From assembly GCA_963524205.1 (NCBI GenBank), contig CAURED010000030.1, positions 1 through 18,349 of the forward strand: DNA of 18,349 bases, read 5' to 3'. Below, piece after piece: positions 1 to 7,614 of this stretch. The notes under the pieces are model-generated. The model ran no database searches. It saw only the letters and a program-made list of their open reading frames with translations, and was not told where the DNA came from. The first letter of the stretch is position 1, and each line of letters opens with the position of its first letter. Source of the stretch: Aminipila sp963524205 (GTDB lineage: Bacteria; Bacillota; Clostridia; Peptostreptococcales; Anaerovoracaceae). A program made the translations under genes and the position numbers.

Positions 1-196
1 ATAGAGTCATTGTAGACTGCTTTTTAAGGTATGGATTCTCATTTTACAATTGAGGCAATTGAGGAATTGAGGTATCAGAAGCATGCTCCTTAATAGGAAA
101 ATCTAAATCATATTTTCTATTAAATAAAATAAGCACCTACTTTTTAGTAGATGCCATAGTACAAAAGTCTTATAAATAAAATACGACAATTCATTA

Positions 197-238
197 CTGA
201 TTACTTTTTAAATTACTTTTTTAATCACTTTTTTAATT
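197..238. repeat. Degenerate tandem repeat at the end of the SRPBCC gene
   Basis: Three imperfect copies of a 12-13 bp unit (TTACTTTTTAA, ATTACTTTTTTAA, TCACTTTTTTAA) run through the stop codon region of the SRPBCC gene. It looks like slippage-type duplication of the AAAAAAGT sequence that encodes the last lysines. No function is assigned. Confidence 0.5.
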
Positions 239-629
239 CATTTCTGAGATCTTCTATATATCTTTCCTGTATATTTTTAATACTCATAACAAAATAGGAT
301 AGCATTTCCATTAGAGGATTTTTTATATACAATTCTTCTACAAAATCAATTTTAGTATTTCCTTCTTCTGTTTCTGAAAATAGACCTACCCAATGCCCAG
401 TCATATTTTGATTTTCCATATCAAACTCATATTTTCTGTATTGTTCTTTGACTTTAATAGTAAACTCCGTAGTAAATCCATCTTTTGTATATTCTACAAA
501 ATGATTATCATCTATTATTTTTATTTCAGATAAGTCACTTCGCCACTGATGATTTTCATTATTTGTAACTATGTTCCACACTTTTTGAATATCTGCATCA
601 AGGATTGCAGTAATACTTGATTTTCTCAT
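225..629 (-). CDS. SRPBCC-fold (polyketide cyclase/START-like) protein
   Basis: A 134-residue protein beginning MRKSSITAILDADIQKVWNIVTN, the usual opening of the SRPBCC superfamily: a first beta strand followed by a helix in which a 'V W' pair packs against the cavity. The middle alternates short strands (FVEYTKDGFTTEFTIKVKE) and the end is one long amphipathic helix (NIQERYIEDLRNELKK), which matches the helix-grip fold. Members bind hydrophobic ligands; no substrate can be named here. I chose the ATG at 629 because AGGAGA lies 8 nt upstream; the frame is open 14 codons further but without a ribosome site. It lies 98 bp downstream of the PLD-like gene on the same strand, with a TATAAT-like hexamer between them, so it may have its own promoter. 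Confidence 0.7.
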   Translation of the reverse strand: MRKSSITAILDADIQKVWNIVTNNENHQWRSDLSEIKIIDDNHFVEYTKDGFTTEFTIKVKEQYRKYEFDMENQNMTGHWVGLFSETEEGNTKIDFVEELYIKNPLMEMLSYFVMSIKNIQERYIEDLRNELKK

Positions 630-727
630 TTGTATTCTCCTTTTACCAATAAAACAAATCTTTTTCAACATTAAAATATGCTGCTTGACTTTTTTATTAT
701 AATACGTCCCCTATGTGAGATAAAGGT

Positions 728-1801
728 TTATTTATTAAGGTACTCTAAAATTGCCAGCGAGCTAATCTTGTCTCTTAATGCTTCTACATTGGACTGATAC
801 ATCATCAAATTATTTAAATAACTACACTTGCTTTCCATTTCTTTTTTTACCTGTCTATAACCCCTGTCATCAGGAACGATTACTGTATATAGAAAAGTCC
901 GCAATGATAATTTTACAAAAATTGCAAAAGGAAATCCTTTGGCCATTTTTTCTTCATTTTCATGTGGTGTAAGTTCAATCTGATATTTTTTATTTGGAGC
1001 TATATTGATAGTCCTTGTTTCTATATTCTCAATAAATCCCTGTGACGTTACTTTCCTCAAGATAATATTTTTTTTTGGATAGAATTCCGTACCAAAAAAT
1101 GTATTTCCAGTATGTATATCAAAATCCACTTGATAATGCTTGTTTTTGTTGTATCCCCGTCCTGCCGCTATTTCGGCAATCAACACTTCACTGTTTAAGG
1201 CAAACTTCCATGCCCCATTTTCTTCATTCCAGTCCGTTATTTTAGTATTTTTAATAATCTGATTCATATTTTCCTCTGCTCTTACAATAACCTCTGGATC
1301 TTGTAATGGTTTAATACATTCCCTAGAACTATTCACCCAATCAGCCCATTTTTTTTCTATTAAAAGGATTTCTTCTTCATTTACACGCTGCGTTACAAAA
1401 GCCTCTGTATTTCTTCTTAGCCCCTTTGCAGTTAGATTTCCTGAACCTAATACAAGCATTCCCCCATTTTTATATCTAAACCAACTATATTTGGGGTGGT
1501 ATGTGGAGCCCTTCGTATTGTGTATAAATGCCTTCACGCTTAAATTAGGATACTGGCTGCAAAACATCTTGATTGCCGCCAGTGTTCTTGTATTTGTAAT
1601 TTCATCCATACCAATTATCAGTTCATAATTACCTTGTGTTATAAAATCTTCAAAAGTTTCATTTTCCATAAGCAGTTTTATACCATCTGCTGAGACAAAG
1701 GCATATGTACCCGAGCCATAAAGCGCATTCTCGCATGCCTCTAACAAAGCTTCATTTAATAGCCGCCCATTTTCATATCTTGGATCTTGTATTTCAAACA
1801 T
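728..1801 (-). CDS. PLD-type nuclease-like protein (NgoFVII/BfiI-like N-terminal domain)
   Basis: A 357-residue protein with a single phospholipase-D-like half site: H102-P-K104 followed about 15 residues later by L-G-S120-G-N122. This is the HxK...GSxN signature of PLD-family nucleases, including PLD-type restriction endonucleases such as BfiI and NgoFVII. A preceding strand (YELIIGMDEITN, about 59-70) fits the same domain. Residues from about 200 onward are beta-rich and could be a DNA-binding domain, as in PLD-type restriction enzymes, but I cannot confirm that. No methyltransferase or helicase is adjacent, so a classic restriction system is not supported; it could be an orphan nuclease or a defence remnant. 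The ATG at 1801 follows GGGGGA 7 nt upstream. The gene faces away from the secreted-protein gene across a 312-bp gap. Confidence 0.6.
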   Translation of the reverse strand: MFEIQDPRYENGRLLNEALLEACENALYGSGTYAFVSADGIKLLMENETFEDFITQGNYELIIGMDEITNTRTLAAIKMFCSQYPNLSVKAFIHNTKGSTYHPKYSWFRYKNGGMLVLGSGNLTAKGLRRNTEAFVTQRVNEEEILLIEKKWADWVNSSRECIKPLQDPEVIVRAEENMNQIIKNTKITDWNEENGAWKFALNSEVLIAEIAAGRGYNKNKHYQVDFDIHTGNTFFGTEFYPKKNIILRKVTSQGFIENIETRTINIAPNKKYQIELTPHENEEKMAKGFPFAIFVKLSLRTFLYTVIVPDDRGYRQVKKEMESKCSYLNNLMMYQSNVEALRDKISSLAILEYLNK

Positions 1802-2003
1802 CTTGTTCCCCCTTCATTTACACTCTCTCCACCTCAATTAACATTTTATTATATTTTTTTACTTTATATTCACTCTAACAATAATCGATTAAAAATGACA
1901 CAATGAATAGAGGCCACAAATGCCCCGCATTATAGCATAACAAGAAATGGTTATTTAACTAATTGTCGAAAATTGTCAAATAGATTTTTGCCTAAAAATA
2001 AAA

Positions 2004-2029
2004 AAAAATGTAGCACTTTCTACATTTTT
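2004..2029 (+). terminator. Hairpin upstream of secreted-protein gene
   Basis: Perfect 10-bp stem AAAAATGTAG / CTACATTTTT with loop CACTTT, so the right arm supplies a T run on the + strand. It has the form of an intrinsic terminator, but no + strand gene ends here. It could terminate an unseen small RNA or belong to the leader of the gene at 2114. Confidence 0.45.
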
Positions 2030-2059
2030 GCATCTTATTAGTGAAAAGGTATTTCTATG

Positions 2060-2087
2060 GTTTGCAAAATTAATTGTAATTGCAAAC
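2060..2087. promoter_or_regulatory. Inverted repeat before the secreted-protein gene
   Basis: GTTTGCAA (2060-2067) and TTGCAAAC (2080-2087) form a perfect 8-bp inverted repeat separated by 12 bp. The right arm is about 14 bp from the ribosome site TAGGAGG, so it could be an operator or a leader hairpin. Confidence 0.4.
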
Positions 2088-2113
2088 TAAATGTATTTTA
2101 GGAGGAATTAAAA

Positions 2114-2548
2114 ATGAAAAAACAATCAATCAAAATCTTAACAGCTGTAGTTCTTGTACTAGCTCTTGTATTCTCAATGAATGCAGTTTCCTTTGCTGGC
2201 GTTAATGATAATAGCTCTCCGGTACTGCGTACTGTGAATGGAATCGCAAAATCATTTATTGCAGATTCTTCAACAAAGGCGACTGCTAGTGTGCAAGCAA
2301 CCAGCTCTGGTACTACTCCTTACATAACTTCCAAAATCACTTTACAATCTGCCGCTCTTGGTTCAAGCAGCTATTCAAATGTTTCAGATTCTTCAAAAAC
2401 TAAAACTGTATATGAATCATCTGGTATCACCCATGTAGTTATATTTTCCATCTCATCTAATAAAGATTACCGTGTAAAAATACAACTTACTGATGAAGTA
2501 AATGGCGTAGAATCAACAACAACAACATATTGCTATCTTTCTCGATAA
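2114..2548 (+). CDS. Small secreted protein, Ser/Thr-rich
   Basis: A 144-residue protein with a clear Sec signal peptide: KK near the start, a hydrophobic core ILTAVVLVLALVF (8-20) and a probable cleavage site after SFA at about residue 28. The mature part is about 115 residues, rich in Ser and Thr, with alternating strand-like stretches (YITSKITLQSA, THVVIFSISS, YRVKIQLTDEV), which suggests a small beta-sandwich. No lipobox, sortase motif or transmembrane anchor is seen, so it is probably released. The ATG follows TAGGAGGAATTAAAA. I do not recognise the family. It ends 10 bp before a strong terminator and is monocistronic. Confidence 0.7.
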   Translation: MKKQSIKILTAVVLVLALVFSMNAVSFAGVNDNSSPVLRTVNGIAKSFIADSSTKATASVQATSSGTTPYITSKITLQSAALGSSSYSNVSDSSKTKTVYESSGITHVVIFSISSNKDYRVKIQLTDEVNGVESTTTTYCYLSR

Positions 2549-2558
2549 ATTATAAAAA

Positions 2559-2598
2559 TATGGTGGTTATTTTCATAATATGTAAAATAACCACCATA
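2559..2598. terminator. Bidirectional terminator between convergent genes
   Basis: Perfect 15-bp inverted repeat TATGGTGGTTATTTT (2559-2573) / AAAATAACCACCATA (2584-2598) with a 10-nt loop, placed between the convergent stops of the secreted-protein gene (+) and the DUF4367 gene (-). Confidence 0.85.
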
Positions 2599-2606
2599 CT
2601 TTATTA

Positions 2607-3404
2607 TTAACGTATTTCTTTTATAATCTCTAACATTTCTTCTTTCGAAATCTGTCCTGTAACAGATATGGTCATATTGTTAAAAATATAATTGCACCCA
2701 TAACTATCTGTAGACTGATCCTCCCATATACAAACTTGTTTTCCATCTACTTCTACTATACTTCCTTTTCCATCCATCTCATAACTTGCTTCTTGTTCTG
2801 ACTGAATTATATTTATGTAGAAACTTTTATTGCCACTTTTAAAATTATAGAAAGCTGAACCCACATCATTAATGGCTTTATCAATCTTTAAGTTTTCTAA
2901 GATATAGCCCTCTGGAATGTATTCAGGTACTGGCAAATTCGGCATAAACTCTTTTGCCTTATCTACATCCTCCATGCTTTTATATTTGCGGGTTATACAA
3001 GTCTGATCAAGGGCTCCTGCATTTTGCTCTTCTTCGTCTGTACTAAACACTCCATCTTTGACTTCATAAAAATTCTTCTCCATGTGAAATTTTAATGCAT
3101 TAGCTGGTTGTGAATTTATCCATATAGCAATTCCACTTCCTGCAATCAGTATACCAAAAACAATGACAGCAATTCTTGATGCAAAAGTATGAAAGCTCTT
3201 CCTAACCATCCCTTTATTCATATTCCCTTTTACCCCATGGTATTGTTCATTATCAAGCGGGGTTTTATTATTTAAAAAGGAATAGTCCACCTGCTTTTCT
3301 GGTTCATCATAAAAACCAGAAGGCTCTTCCATCATTCTGTGGATTAAATTCTTAAATTGTTCATCTAATTCAGTCCAATCATCATTTTTACTTAATGTTG
3401 ACAT
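2607..3404 (-). CDS. DUF4367-type membrane protein, likely partner of the ECF sigma factor
   Basis: A 265-residue protein with a cytoplasmic N-terminal segment (about 1-75), one transmembrane helix (about 76-96, IAVIVFGILIAGSGIAIWI) and an extracellular domain. That domain contains LPVPEYIPEGYILENLKI and ends in a strand-rich segment with NNMTISVTG and the helix SKEEMLEIIKEIR, the pattern of DUF4367 domains. In Firmicutes such proteins often follow ECF sigma factors and may act as anti-sigma factors or sensors; that role is inferred from position. I prefer the ATG at 3404, 8 nt after AGGGGAG, over the ATG at 3431. The start overlaps the sigma-factor stop by 17 bp, which implies translational coupling. 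Confidence 0.75.
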   Translation of the reverse strand: MSTLSKNDDWTELDEQFKNLIHRMMEEPSGFYDEPEKQVDYSFLNNKTPLDNEQYHGVKGNMNKGMVRKSFHTFASRIAVIVFGILIAGSGIAIWINSQPANALKFHMEKNFYEVKDGVFSTDEEEQNAGALDQTCITRKYKSMEDVDKAKEFMPNLPVPEYIPEGYILENLKIDKAINDVGSAFYNFKSGNKSFYINIIQSEQEASYEMDGKGSIVEVDGKQVCIWEDQSTDSYGCNYIFNNMTISVTGQISKEEMLEIIKEIR

Positions 3405-3948
3405 CAAGTTCTCCCCTTTCAATCTGTTCACGAATTTTTCTGACCTTCTTTAGGGCTCTAACTAAATTTACACGAACTGTACTATGATTTTGATTTAATA
3501 TTTCTGCGATTTCTTTTTGATTCATCCCTTGGAAATAGTGCATTACAATTAACCTTCTATACTTCCCATCCAGGCGTTTCAAGGCTTCCCTCATTGCACT
3601 CATGTCAAAATTTCTAACCAAATTTTCCAAAACATCTGCACGTTCTCTTGTATAATTCAATTGAAAAACATTATCTCCATCCATGTCCTCAATATAACTG
3701 TACATATTCTCATGATACCTATAATACTGGTTTACTTCATTTTTAGCAATAGAAAAAAGCCAACTTCGTGCTTTTGACTGCTCTCTAAGCTGACCTATAT
3801 TCCCCCATGCTTTCTCCATAGTATTTTGTAATAAATCCTCTGAAACTTGAGGTTCATCAGTGATAGATACTAAATAACTATATACATCTACCTCATGAAC
3901 TGCGATATTTTCAAGAAAAAAATTCTTGTCCTGTACATACTGATTCAT
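3388..3948 (-). CDS. ECF-type sigma-70 family RNA polymerase sigma factor
   Basis: 186 residues with the two ECF regions. Region 2 lies at about 20-80 and includes SEDLLQNTMEKAWGNI and ARSWLFSIAKNEVNQYYR, typical of the core-binding and -10 recognition helices. Region 4 lies at about 120-170 (LKRLDGKYRRLIVMHYFQGM, then MNQKEIAEILNQNHSTVRV as the -35 binding helix-turn-helix). It would direct RNA polymerase to a small regulon. It sits between an XRE regulator (31 bp upstream) and the DUF4367 gene it overlaps, so the three probably form one transcript. The ribosome site before ATG 3948 is weak (GAGAAAG), which may keep synthesis low. Its target promoter cannot be read from this window. Confidence 0.9.
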   Translation of the reverse strand: MNQYVQDKNFFLENIAVHEVDVYSYLVSITDEPQVSEDLLQNTMEKAWGNIGQLREQSKARSWLFSIAKNEVNQYYRYHENMYSYIEDMDGDNVFQLNYTRERADVLENLVRNFDMSAMREALKRLDGKYRRLIVMHYFQGMNQKEIAEILNQNHSTVRVNLVRALKKVRKIREQIERGELDVNIK

Positions 3949-3979
3949 TATTATTGCTGCTTTCTCATATGTGACGACC

Positions 3980-4318
3980 TTATTCCCAGGTGTCCATCAA
4001 TGCCTTTATAGTTTTATTTAACCTACGATATTGATTTTCATCACAATCTTTAATCATTAAGTTATATTCTAATTGGTATGCATTTCCTGAGTTACGCAAA
4101 CTATCACACATCAGATCATTCAACGAGACATCTAAAAAGTTAGCAATATCCGTTAGGGTTCCAAGGCTTACTTTGGTATGTGCTCTTTCAATATTGGAAA
4201 TATGCTGCACTGTCTTCTCTATAGCCCCAGCCATTTCTTCTTGTGTAATATTTTTTTCTTTTCTCCATTTTCTTATTCTATTTCCTAATGCTTTATAATT
4301 GATTTTGCTTTTTTCCAT
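3980..4318 (-). CDS. XRE-family helix-turn-helix regulator
   Basis: 112-residue protein with an XRE DNA-binding domain at about 11-69: LGNRIRKWRKEKNITQEEMA, then EKTVQHISNIERAHTKVSL as the recognition helix region, then LTDIANFLDVSLNDLM. The C-terminal 40 residues are a short helical extension. Of the two adjacent ATG codons (4321 and 4318) I chose 4318, because GGGGGAG lies 5 nt before it and would be too close to the first. It heads the probable operon XRE-ECF sigma-DUF4367. Two direct repeats 76-126 bp upstream (4394-4410 and 4428-4444) are candidate operators for autoregulation. Confidence 0.88.
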   Translation of the reverse strand: MEKSKINYKALGNRIRKWRKEKNITQEEMAGAIEKTVQHISNIERAHTKVSLGTLTDIANFLDVSLNDLMCDSLRNSGNAYQLEYNLMIKDCDENQYRRLNKTIKALMDTWE

Positions 4319-4393
4319 CATTACTCCCCCAGGATTTGATGGGTTTATTATATCTGTTATTTTAAATACTCGTAATGGATTGCATGTATATAA

Positions 4394-4444
4394 TATTTAC
4401 GCAGTTTAATATATTGGTTGTTTTTTTTATTTGTACAGTTTAAT
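4394..4444. repeat. Pair of 17-bp direct repeats upstream of the XRE gene
   Basis: TATTTACGCAGTTTAAT (4394-4410) and TATTTGTACAGTTTAAT (4428-4444) agree at 14 of 17 positions and start 34 bp apart, about three helical turns. They lie in the presumed promoter region of the XRE-ECF operon and fit a regulator-binding site, though nothing in the sequence proves which protein binds. Confidence 0.5.
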
Positions 4445-5356
4445 TTATAAACATAAATACTCAATAATTTTTGCACTCAAATCCCAGCCTAATTCATTTT
4501 CTAAGCCCAGCCATTGGGCATTTGGATTGACCTCCAAGAAATAGTATTCCCCATTTTGCACAATAAAATCAAACGCTCCAAATTGGAGATTCATAGCTTT
4601 CATAAAACCAAGGCACTTTTCCTTTATCTCATTTGGTAAAATCATATGGGAATATTTTATGTGTTTTTCCTCTATTCCCTTATTTTTTTTATTCACGATA
4701 TCAATTCGTACTACATAACATTTATCACAAATAAAATTAACTATTACCTCATAATCTTTCACCATAGCCTGCTGAAAATAAGCAGGGCTTACTTCTAAGC
4801 CATCTAAAGGCTTAGTATAGCTGTTTACATTTGCCTTGCTTGTCCTTTCATTACTGGAAAAACTTCCTTTACCCACTGATAAAGGTTTTACAATGCATCT
4901 TTTTCCTGCACAAAATTTATCCATGCACCTAGGACTATTTGTAATTAAGCTTTCTGGCATATTAAATCCTATTTTCTTGGCTAAATACATTTGATAAACT
5001 TTGTTTTCTGCACATTCTATTATATGAGGCCTGCTTAAGCATTTTCCCTCAAAAGCATTTGCAATTCCCCTGATAAGTATTTCTATATCTTTTTTCATTA
5101 AATCCTGACAATGCCCGTCATATTTTCTGAAATTCGGAAAAATTGGTTTTCTATAGTATATAGCATCTACTGTTCTATCTGTAACGAACTCCCTATAATT
5201 ATCTATGCTCCAGCCATATTCATTTAACTGAAAATTATAATCACACATTCTATCTAAATCTAGCCTGAAGAAGAAACATTTTTGTGAATAAATAGCTATA
5301 ATATAATCAACAAGGCTATCCTGTGAGCTTGTTATTACTAAAACCGTTTTCATCAT
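4445..5356 (-). CDS. ATP-grasp ligase resembling graspetide (MvdC/MvdD-type) synthetases
   Basis: 303 residues. The N-terminal pre-ATP-grasp domain has IDNYREFV and AIYYRKPIFPNF (about 65-76), like the YRRP stretch in microviridin/graspetide ATP-grasp enzymes. ENKVYQMYLAKKIGFNMPESLITN (117-140) and CIVKPLS (154-160) form the ATP-binding part. FGAFDFIVQNGEYYFLEVNPNAQWLGLE (259-286) carries the E-x-N-P-N metal/ATP motif and the family-typical 'NPN.QW' ending. Graspetide synthetases form ester or amide links between acidic and Ser/Thr/Lys side chains of a precursor peptide. I could find no convincing precursor next to this gene, so the substrate is unknown and another carboxylate-amine ligase role is possible. 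The ATG at 5356 follows GGAGAG. It is separated from the alcohol dehydrogenase by a terminator-like hairpin. Confidence 0.75.
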   Translation of the reverse strand: MMKTVLVITSSQDSLVDYIIAIYSQKCFFFRLDLDRMCDYNFQLNEYGWSIDNYREFVTDRTVDAIYYRKPIFPNFRKYDGHCQDLMKKDIEILIRGIANAFEGKCLSRPHIIECAENKVYQMYLAKKIGFNMPESLITNSPRCMDKFCAGKRCIVKPLSVGKGSFSSNERTSKANVNSYTKPLDGLEVSPAYFQQAMVKDYEVIVNFICDKCYVVRIDIVNKKNKGIEEKHIKYSHMILPNEIKEKCLGFMKAMNLQFGAFDFIVQNGEYYFLEVNPNAQWLGLENELGWDLSAKIIEYLCL

Positions 5357-5434
5357 CTTTTTTACTCTCCTTTATTTGCATTATAAATTTCCCTATAAAC
5401 TAGATGCAAAAAAAGTAAAAGTGCTACAAAAAAT

Positions 5435-5478
5435 GCAAAAAGAAATGCTTTAATTTTTCAAAACATTTCTTTATTTGC
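5435..5478 (-). terminator. Terminator after the alcohol dehydrogenase gene
   Basis: On the - strand AAAGAAATG pairs with CATTTCTTT (9 bp, 16-nt loop) and the stem extends through GCAA/TTGC. It is followed by a T-rich tract (GCATTTTTTG). It lies 22 bp beyond the stop codon at 5501. Confidence 0.6.
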
Positions 5479-5500
5479 TATAATTCCAACAATTAAGTAA

Positions 5501-6649
5501 TTATTTTGCTCCCATAAGTTTATCTAAAATCTTAGACAAATCCTCAGTTGATGTTTTTCGTGGATTTGTTGTTGTACAGATGTCATTCATAGCAGCAGCT
5601 AACATTTCATCTCGTGTAGCCTTAACTAAATCCAAATCTGCACCCTGTTCTTTAAGGTTTGTTGGTATCTTTAATTGTTTTTGAAGCTCAACAATTCTTC
5701 TAATAAAATTGTTAACACCAACATATACTGTATTTGCTGGTAAATCCAACAATTTAGCCAGTCTCTGATATTTTCTTGCCGCAATACTAAATTCCTTATG
5801 ATAACCGCCGGCTTCTAAGTTAGCATTATATTCTACTATAGATGGAAGAATCATTGCATTACTTCTGCCATGAGAAATATGAAGTTTACCGCCTATAGCA
5901 TGAGCTAAGCTGTGTGTAATACCTAGACCTGCTGAATTAAATGCCATACCTGCTAAACAAGATGCATTGTGCATTTTTTCTCTTGCAAGTAGATTATTTC
6001 CATCTTTAAACGCTTCAGGTAAAAATCTAAATACCAAGGTAATAGCCTTTTCTGCAAGGGCATCTGAGAAATCCGTTGCATCTGTAGAAACATATGCTTC
6101 TACGGCATGAGTTAATACATCCATCCCAGTATCCGCTGTAATGAAATCGGGTACTGAAGTAACTAACTCTGGATCAAGAATTGCGACCATAGGGATAAGT
6201 GACTTATTGGCCATAGGATATTTCAATCCCTCCTGAGCGTTTGTTATAACTGAAAACTGTGTAACTTCTGAACCTGTACCACTAGTAGTCGGAATAGCGT
6301 AGCATTCTTCAACCTCAACACAAACATCTGGAAGTCTTCTTGCAAAATCTCTGATTGCTTTAGCTGCATCTATTGATGAGCCTCCTCCAAGTGCAATCAT
6401 AACTTCTGCTCCACAGTTTTTCAATGCCATCATACCAGCAGCAATAATTTCTACTGGCGGATCAGGTACAACATCACTAAAAATTGTAACCTGACAGTTT
6501 TGTAGTCTAGCCTTTATTTTATCAACCATTCCTGACTTTACCATAAAACTGTCGCATACAATCATTACCTTTTTATCTATTATCTGGTTCAGCCTGTCTA
6601 AAGAGCCTTCCCCAAAAAATACATTTGTACTAATACTAAATTCCTTCAT
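5501..6649 (-). CDS. Iron-containing (group III) alcohol dehydrogenase
   Basis: 382 residues, the usual length of the family. The NAD(P) loop is GGGSSIDAAKAI (88-99), followed by PTTSGTGSEVT (120-130). The metal ligands are D177 and H181 (MDVLTHAVEAY), H246 (THSLAHAIGG) and H260 (LHISHGRSN). The 4- and 14-residue spacings match the FucO-type iron site. It interconverts aldehydes and alcohols with a nicotinamide cofactor in the cytoplasm. The sequence style is close to fermentative alcohol or 1-propanol dehydrogenases (PduQ/EutG-like), but no microcompartment gene is near, so the substrate is left open. The start at 6649 follows a GGGAGA ribosome site. It is transcribed alone, from a sigma-A-like promoter at 6726-6753. 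Confidence 0.93.
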   Translation of the reverse strand: MKEFSISTNVFFGEGSLDRLNQIIDKKVMIVCDSFMVKSGMVDKIKARLQNCQVTIFSDVVPDPPVEIIAAGMMALKNCGAEVMIALGGGSSIDAAKAIRDFARRLPDVCVEVEECYAIPTTSGTGSEVTQFSVITNAQEGLKYPMANKSLIPMVAILDPELVTSVPDFITADTGMDVLTHAVEAYVSTDATDFSDALAEKAITLVFRFLPEAFKDGNNLLAREKMHNASCLAGMAFNSAGLGITHSLAHAIGGKLHISHGRSNAMILPSIVEYNANLEAGGYHKEFSIAARKYQRLAKLLDLPANTVYVGVNNFIRRIVELQKQLKIPTNLKEQGADLDLVKATRDEMLAAAMNDICTTTNPRKTSTEDLSKILDKLMGAK

Positions 6650-6725
6650 CTGTTCTTTTCTCCCTATCTGATCTTTTTCCTCTTATAATCGTTAGTTTGA
6701 CTATCCTCTTTAATTATTATTCTCC

Positions 6726-6753
6726 ATTATAGCACAAATTTAAATGAATGCAA
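6726..6753 (-). promoter_or_regulatory. Sigma-A-type promoter of the alcohol dehydrogenase gene
   Basis: On the - strand TTGCAT (6753-6748) and TATAAT (6731-6726) are separated by 16 bp, with TGTGC just before the -10 hexamer. It lies about 75 bp upstream of the start codon. Confidence 0.6.
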
Positions 6754-6843
6754 GGTTTTCGGGCAATCTTTGATATATTATTAACAAATGCGGTCATAGT
6801 TAAAACCTATGTTAAATTTATCACATAATTTTGAAAAATAAGT

Positions 6844-7599
6844 CTATAATTCCATATCTAATATAACTGGGCAATGATCACTTCCAAAGACGTCATTCCT
6901 AAGTTTTACATCTTGTATTTTGTCTCTGATTCGTTCTGAGACAAGAAAATAATCTATTCTCCACCCCGCATTATTAGCTCTTGCATTAAATCTGTATGAC
7001 CACCAGGTATATGCACCCGTTGTTTCTGGATTTAAATATCTATATGTATCTGTCAAACCCAATTCTAACAGTTGGGTAAACGCACCTCTTTCTTCATCAG
7101 AAAACCCAGCATTTCCACGATTTGTTTTTGGATTTTTTAAATCGATTTCCTGATGTGCTACATTTAAATCCCCACACATAATTACAGGTTTTTTACGATC
7201 TAATTCTTTAATATACTCACGCCTTGCCTTTTCCCATTCCAGCCTATAATCAATCCTCGCCAATTTATCCTTCGCATTAGGAGTATACTCTGTCATTAAG
7301 TAAAAATCTTTATATTCCAAGGTAATAGCTCGTCCCTCTGAGTCATGCCCCTCTGCATTTATGTGATAATTGACGTTTATTGGCTGCTTCCTGGCAAATA
7401 TAACTGTTCCCGAATAGCCTTTTTTCTCTGCACTATTCCAAAATTGAAGGTACCCTTCAAGCGGCACTTCCGCTTGTCCCTGTTGCATTTTTGTTTCCTG
7501 TAAGCATACAAAATCAGGATTTTCCCTCTTTACAAATTCTAAAAACCCTTTCTCCATACAAGCTCTGAGTCCATTTACATTCCATGTAATAAATTTCAT
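6844..7599 (-). CDS. xth: Exodeoxyribonuclease III (AP endonuclease)
   Basis: 251 residues, full length for the ExoIII branch of the endonuclease/exonuclease/phosphatase family. Catalytic motifs are complete: N7 (TWNVNGLRA), E35 (CLQETK), Y105 (TEYTPNA), D144 and N146 (CGDLNVAH), D216 (WRIDYFLV) and D241-H242 (GSDHCPV). It cleaves DNA 5' of abasic sites and degrades 3' ends during base excision repair. The GNAGFSDEERGAFTQLL and YTWWSYRFNARANNAGWRID stretches are characteristic of bacterial xth/ExoA proteins. The gene starts 15 bp after the stop of the PF06541 gene, and its ribosome site AGGAAAGGA overlaps that stop codon, so the two are cotranscribed. Confidence 0.97.
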   Translation of the reverse strand: MKFITWNVNGLRACMEKGFLEFVKRENPDFVCLQETKMQQGQAEVPLEGYLQFWNSAEKKGYSGTVIFARKQPINVNYHINAEGHDSEGRAITLEYKDFYLMTEYTPNAKDKLARIDYRLEWEKARREYIKELDRKKPVIMCGDLNVAHQEIDLKNPKTNRGNAGFSDEERGAFTQLLELGLTDTYRYLNPETTGAYTWWSYRFNARANNAGWRIDYFLVSERIRDKIQDVKLRNDVFGSDHCPVILDMEL

Positions 7600-7614
7600 A
7601 AAAAATATCCTTTC

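Larger units (their letters stand above)
1802..2113. other. 312-bp divergent intergenic region
   Basis: Very A+T-rich region between the divergent PLD-like gene and the secreted-protein gene. I see no credible ORF in it. It contains a terminator-like hairpin at 2004-2029 and an inverted repeat at 2060-2087 just before the ribosome site of the secreted-protein gene. The hairpin upstream of a gene start suggests either a short independent transcript that ends there or a 5' leader structure. Confidence 0.5.

Noticed and set aside
1..196. Possible end of a gene or mobile-element remnant at the left edge
   Set aside because: A 16-codon open stretch at the start and a triplicated AATTGAGG motif (48-73) are visible, with a weak mismatched hairpin near 133-154, but nothing identifies a gene.
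5317..5382. 21-aa ORF overlapping the start of the ATP-grasp gene as a graspetide precursor
   Set aside because: It has a poor ribosome site, overlaps the ligase start in another frame and lacks a leader plus acidic/Thr core. Probably chance.
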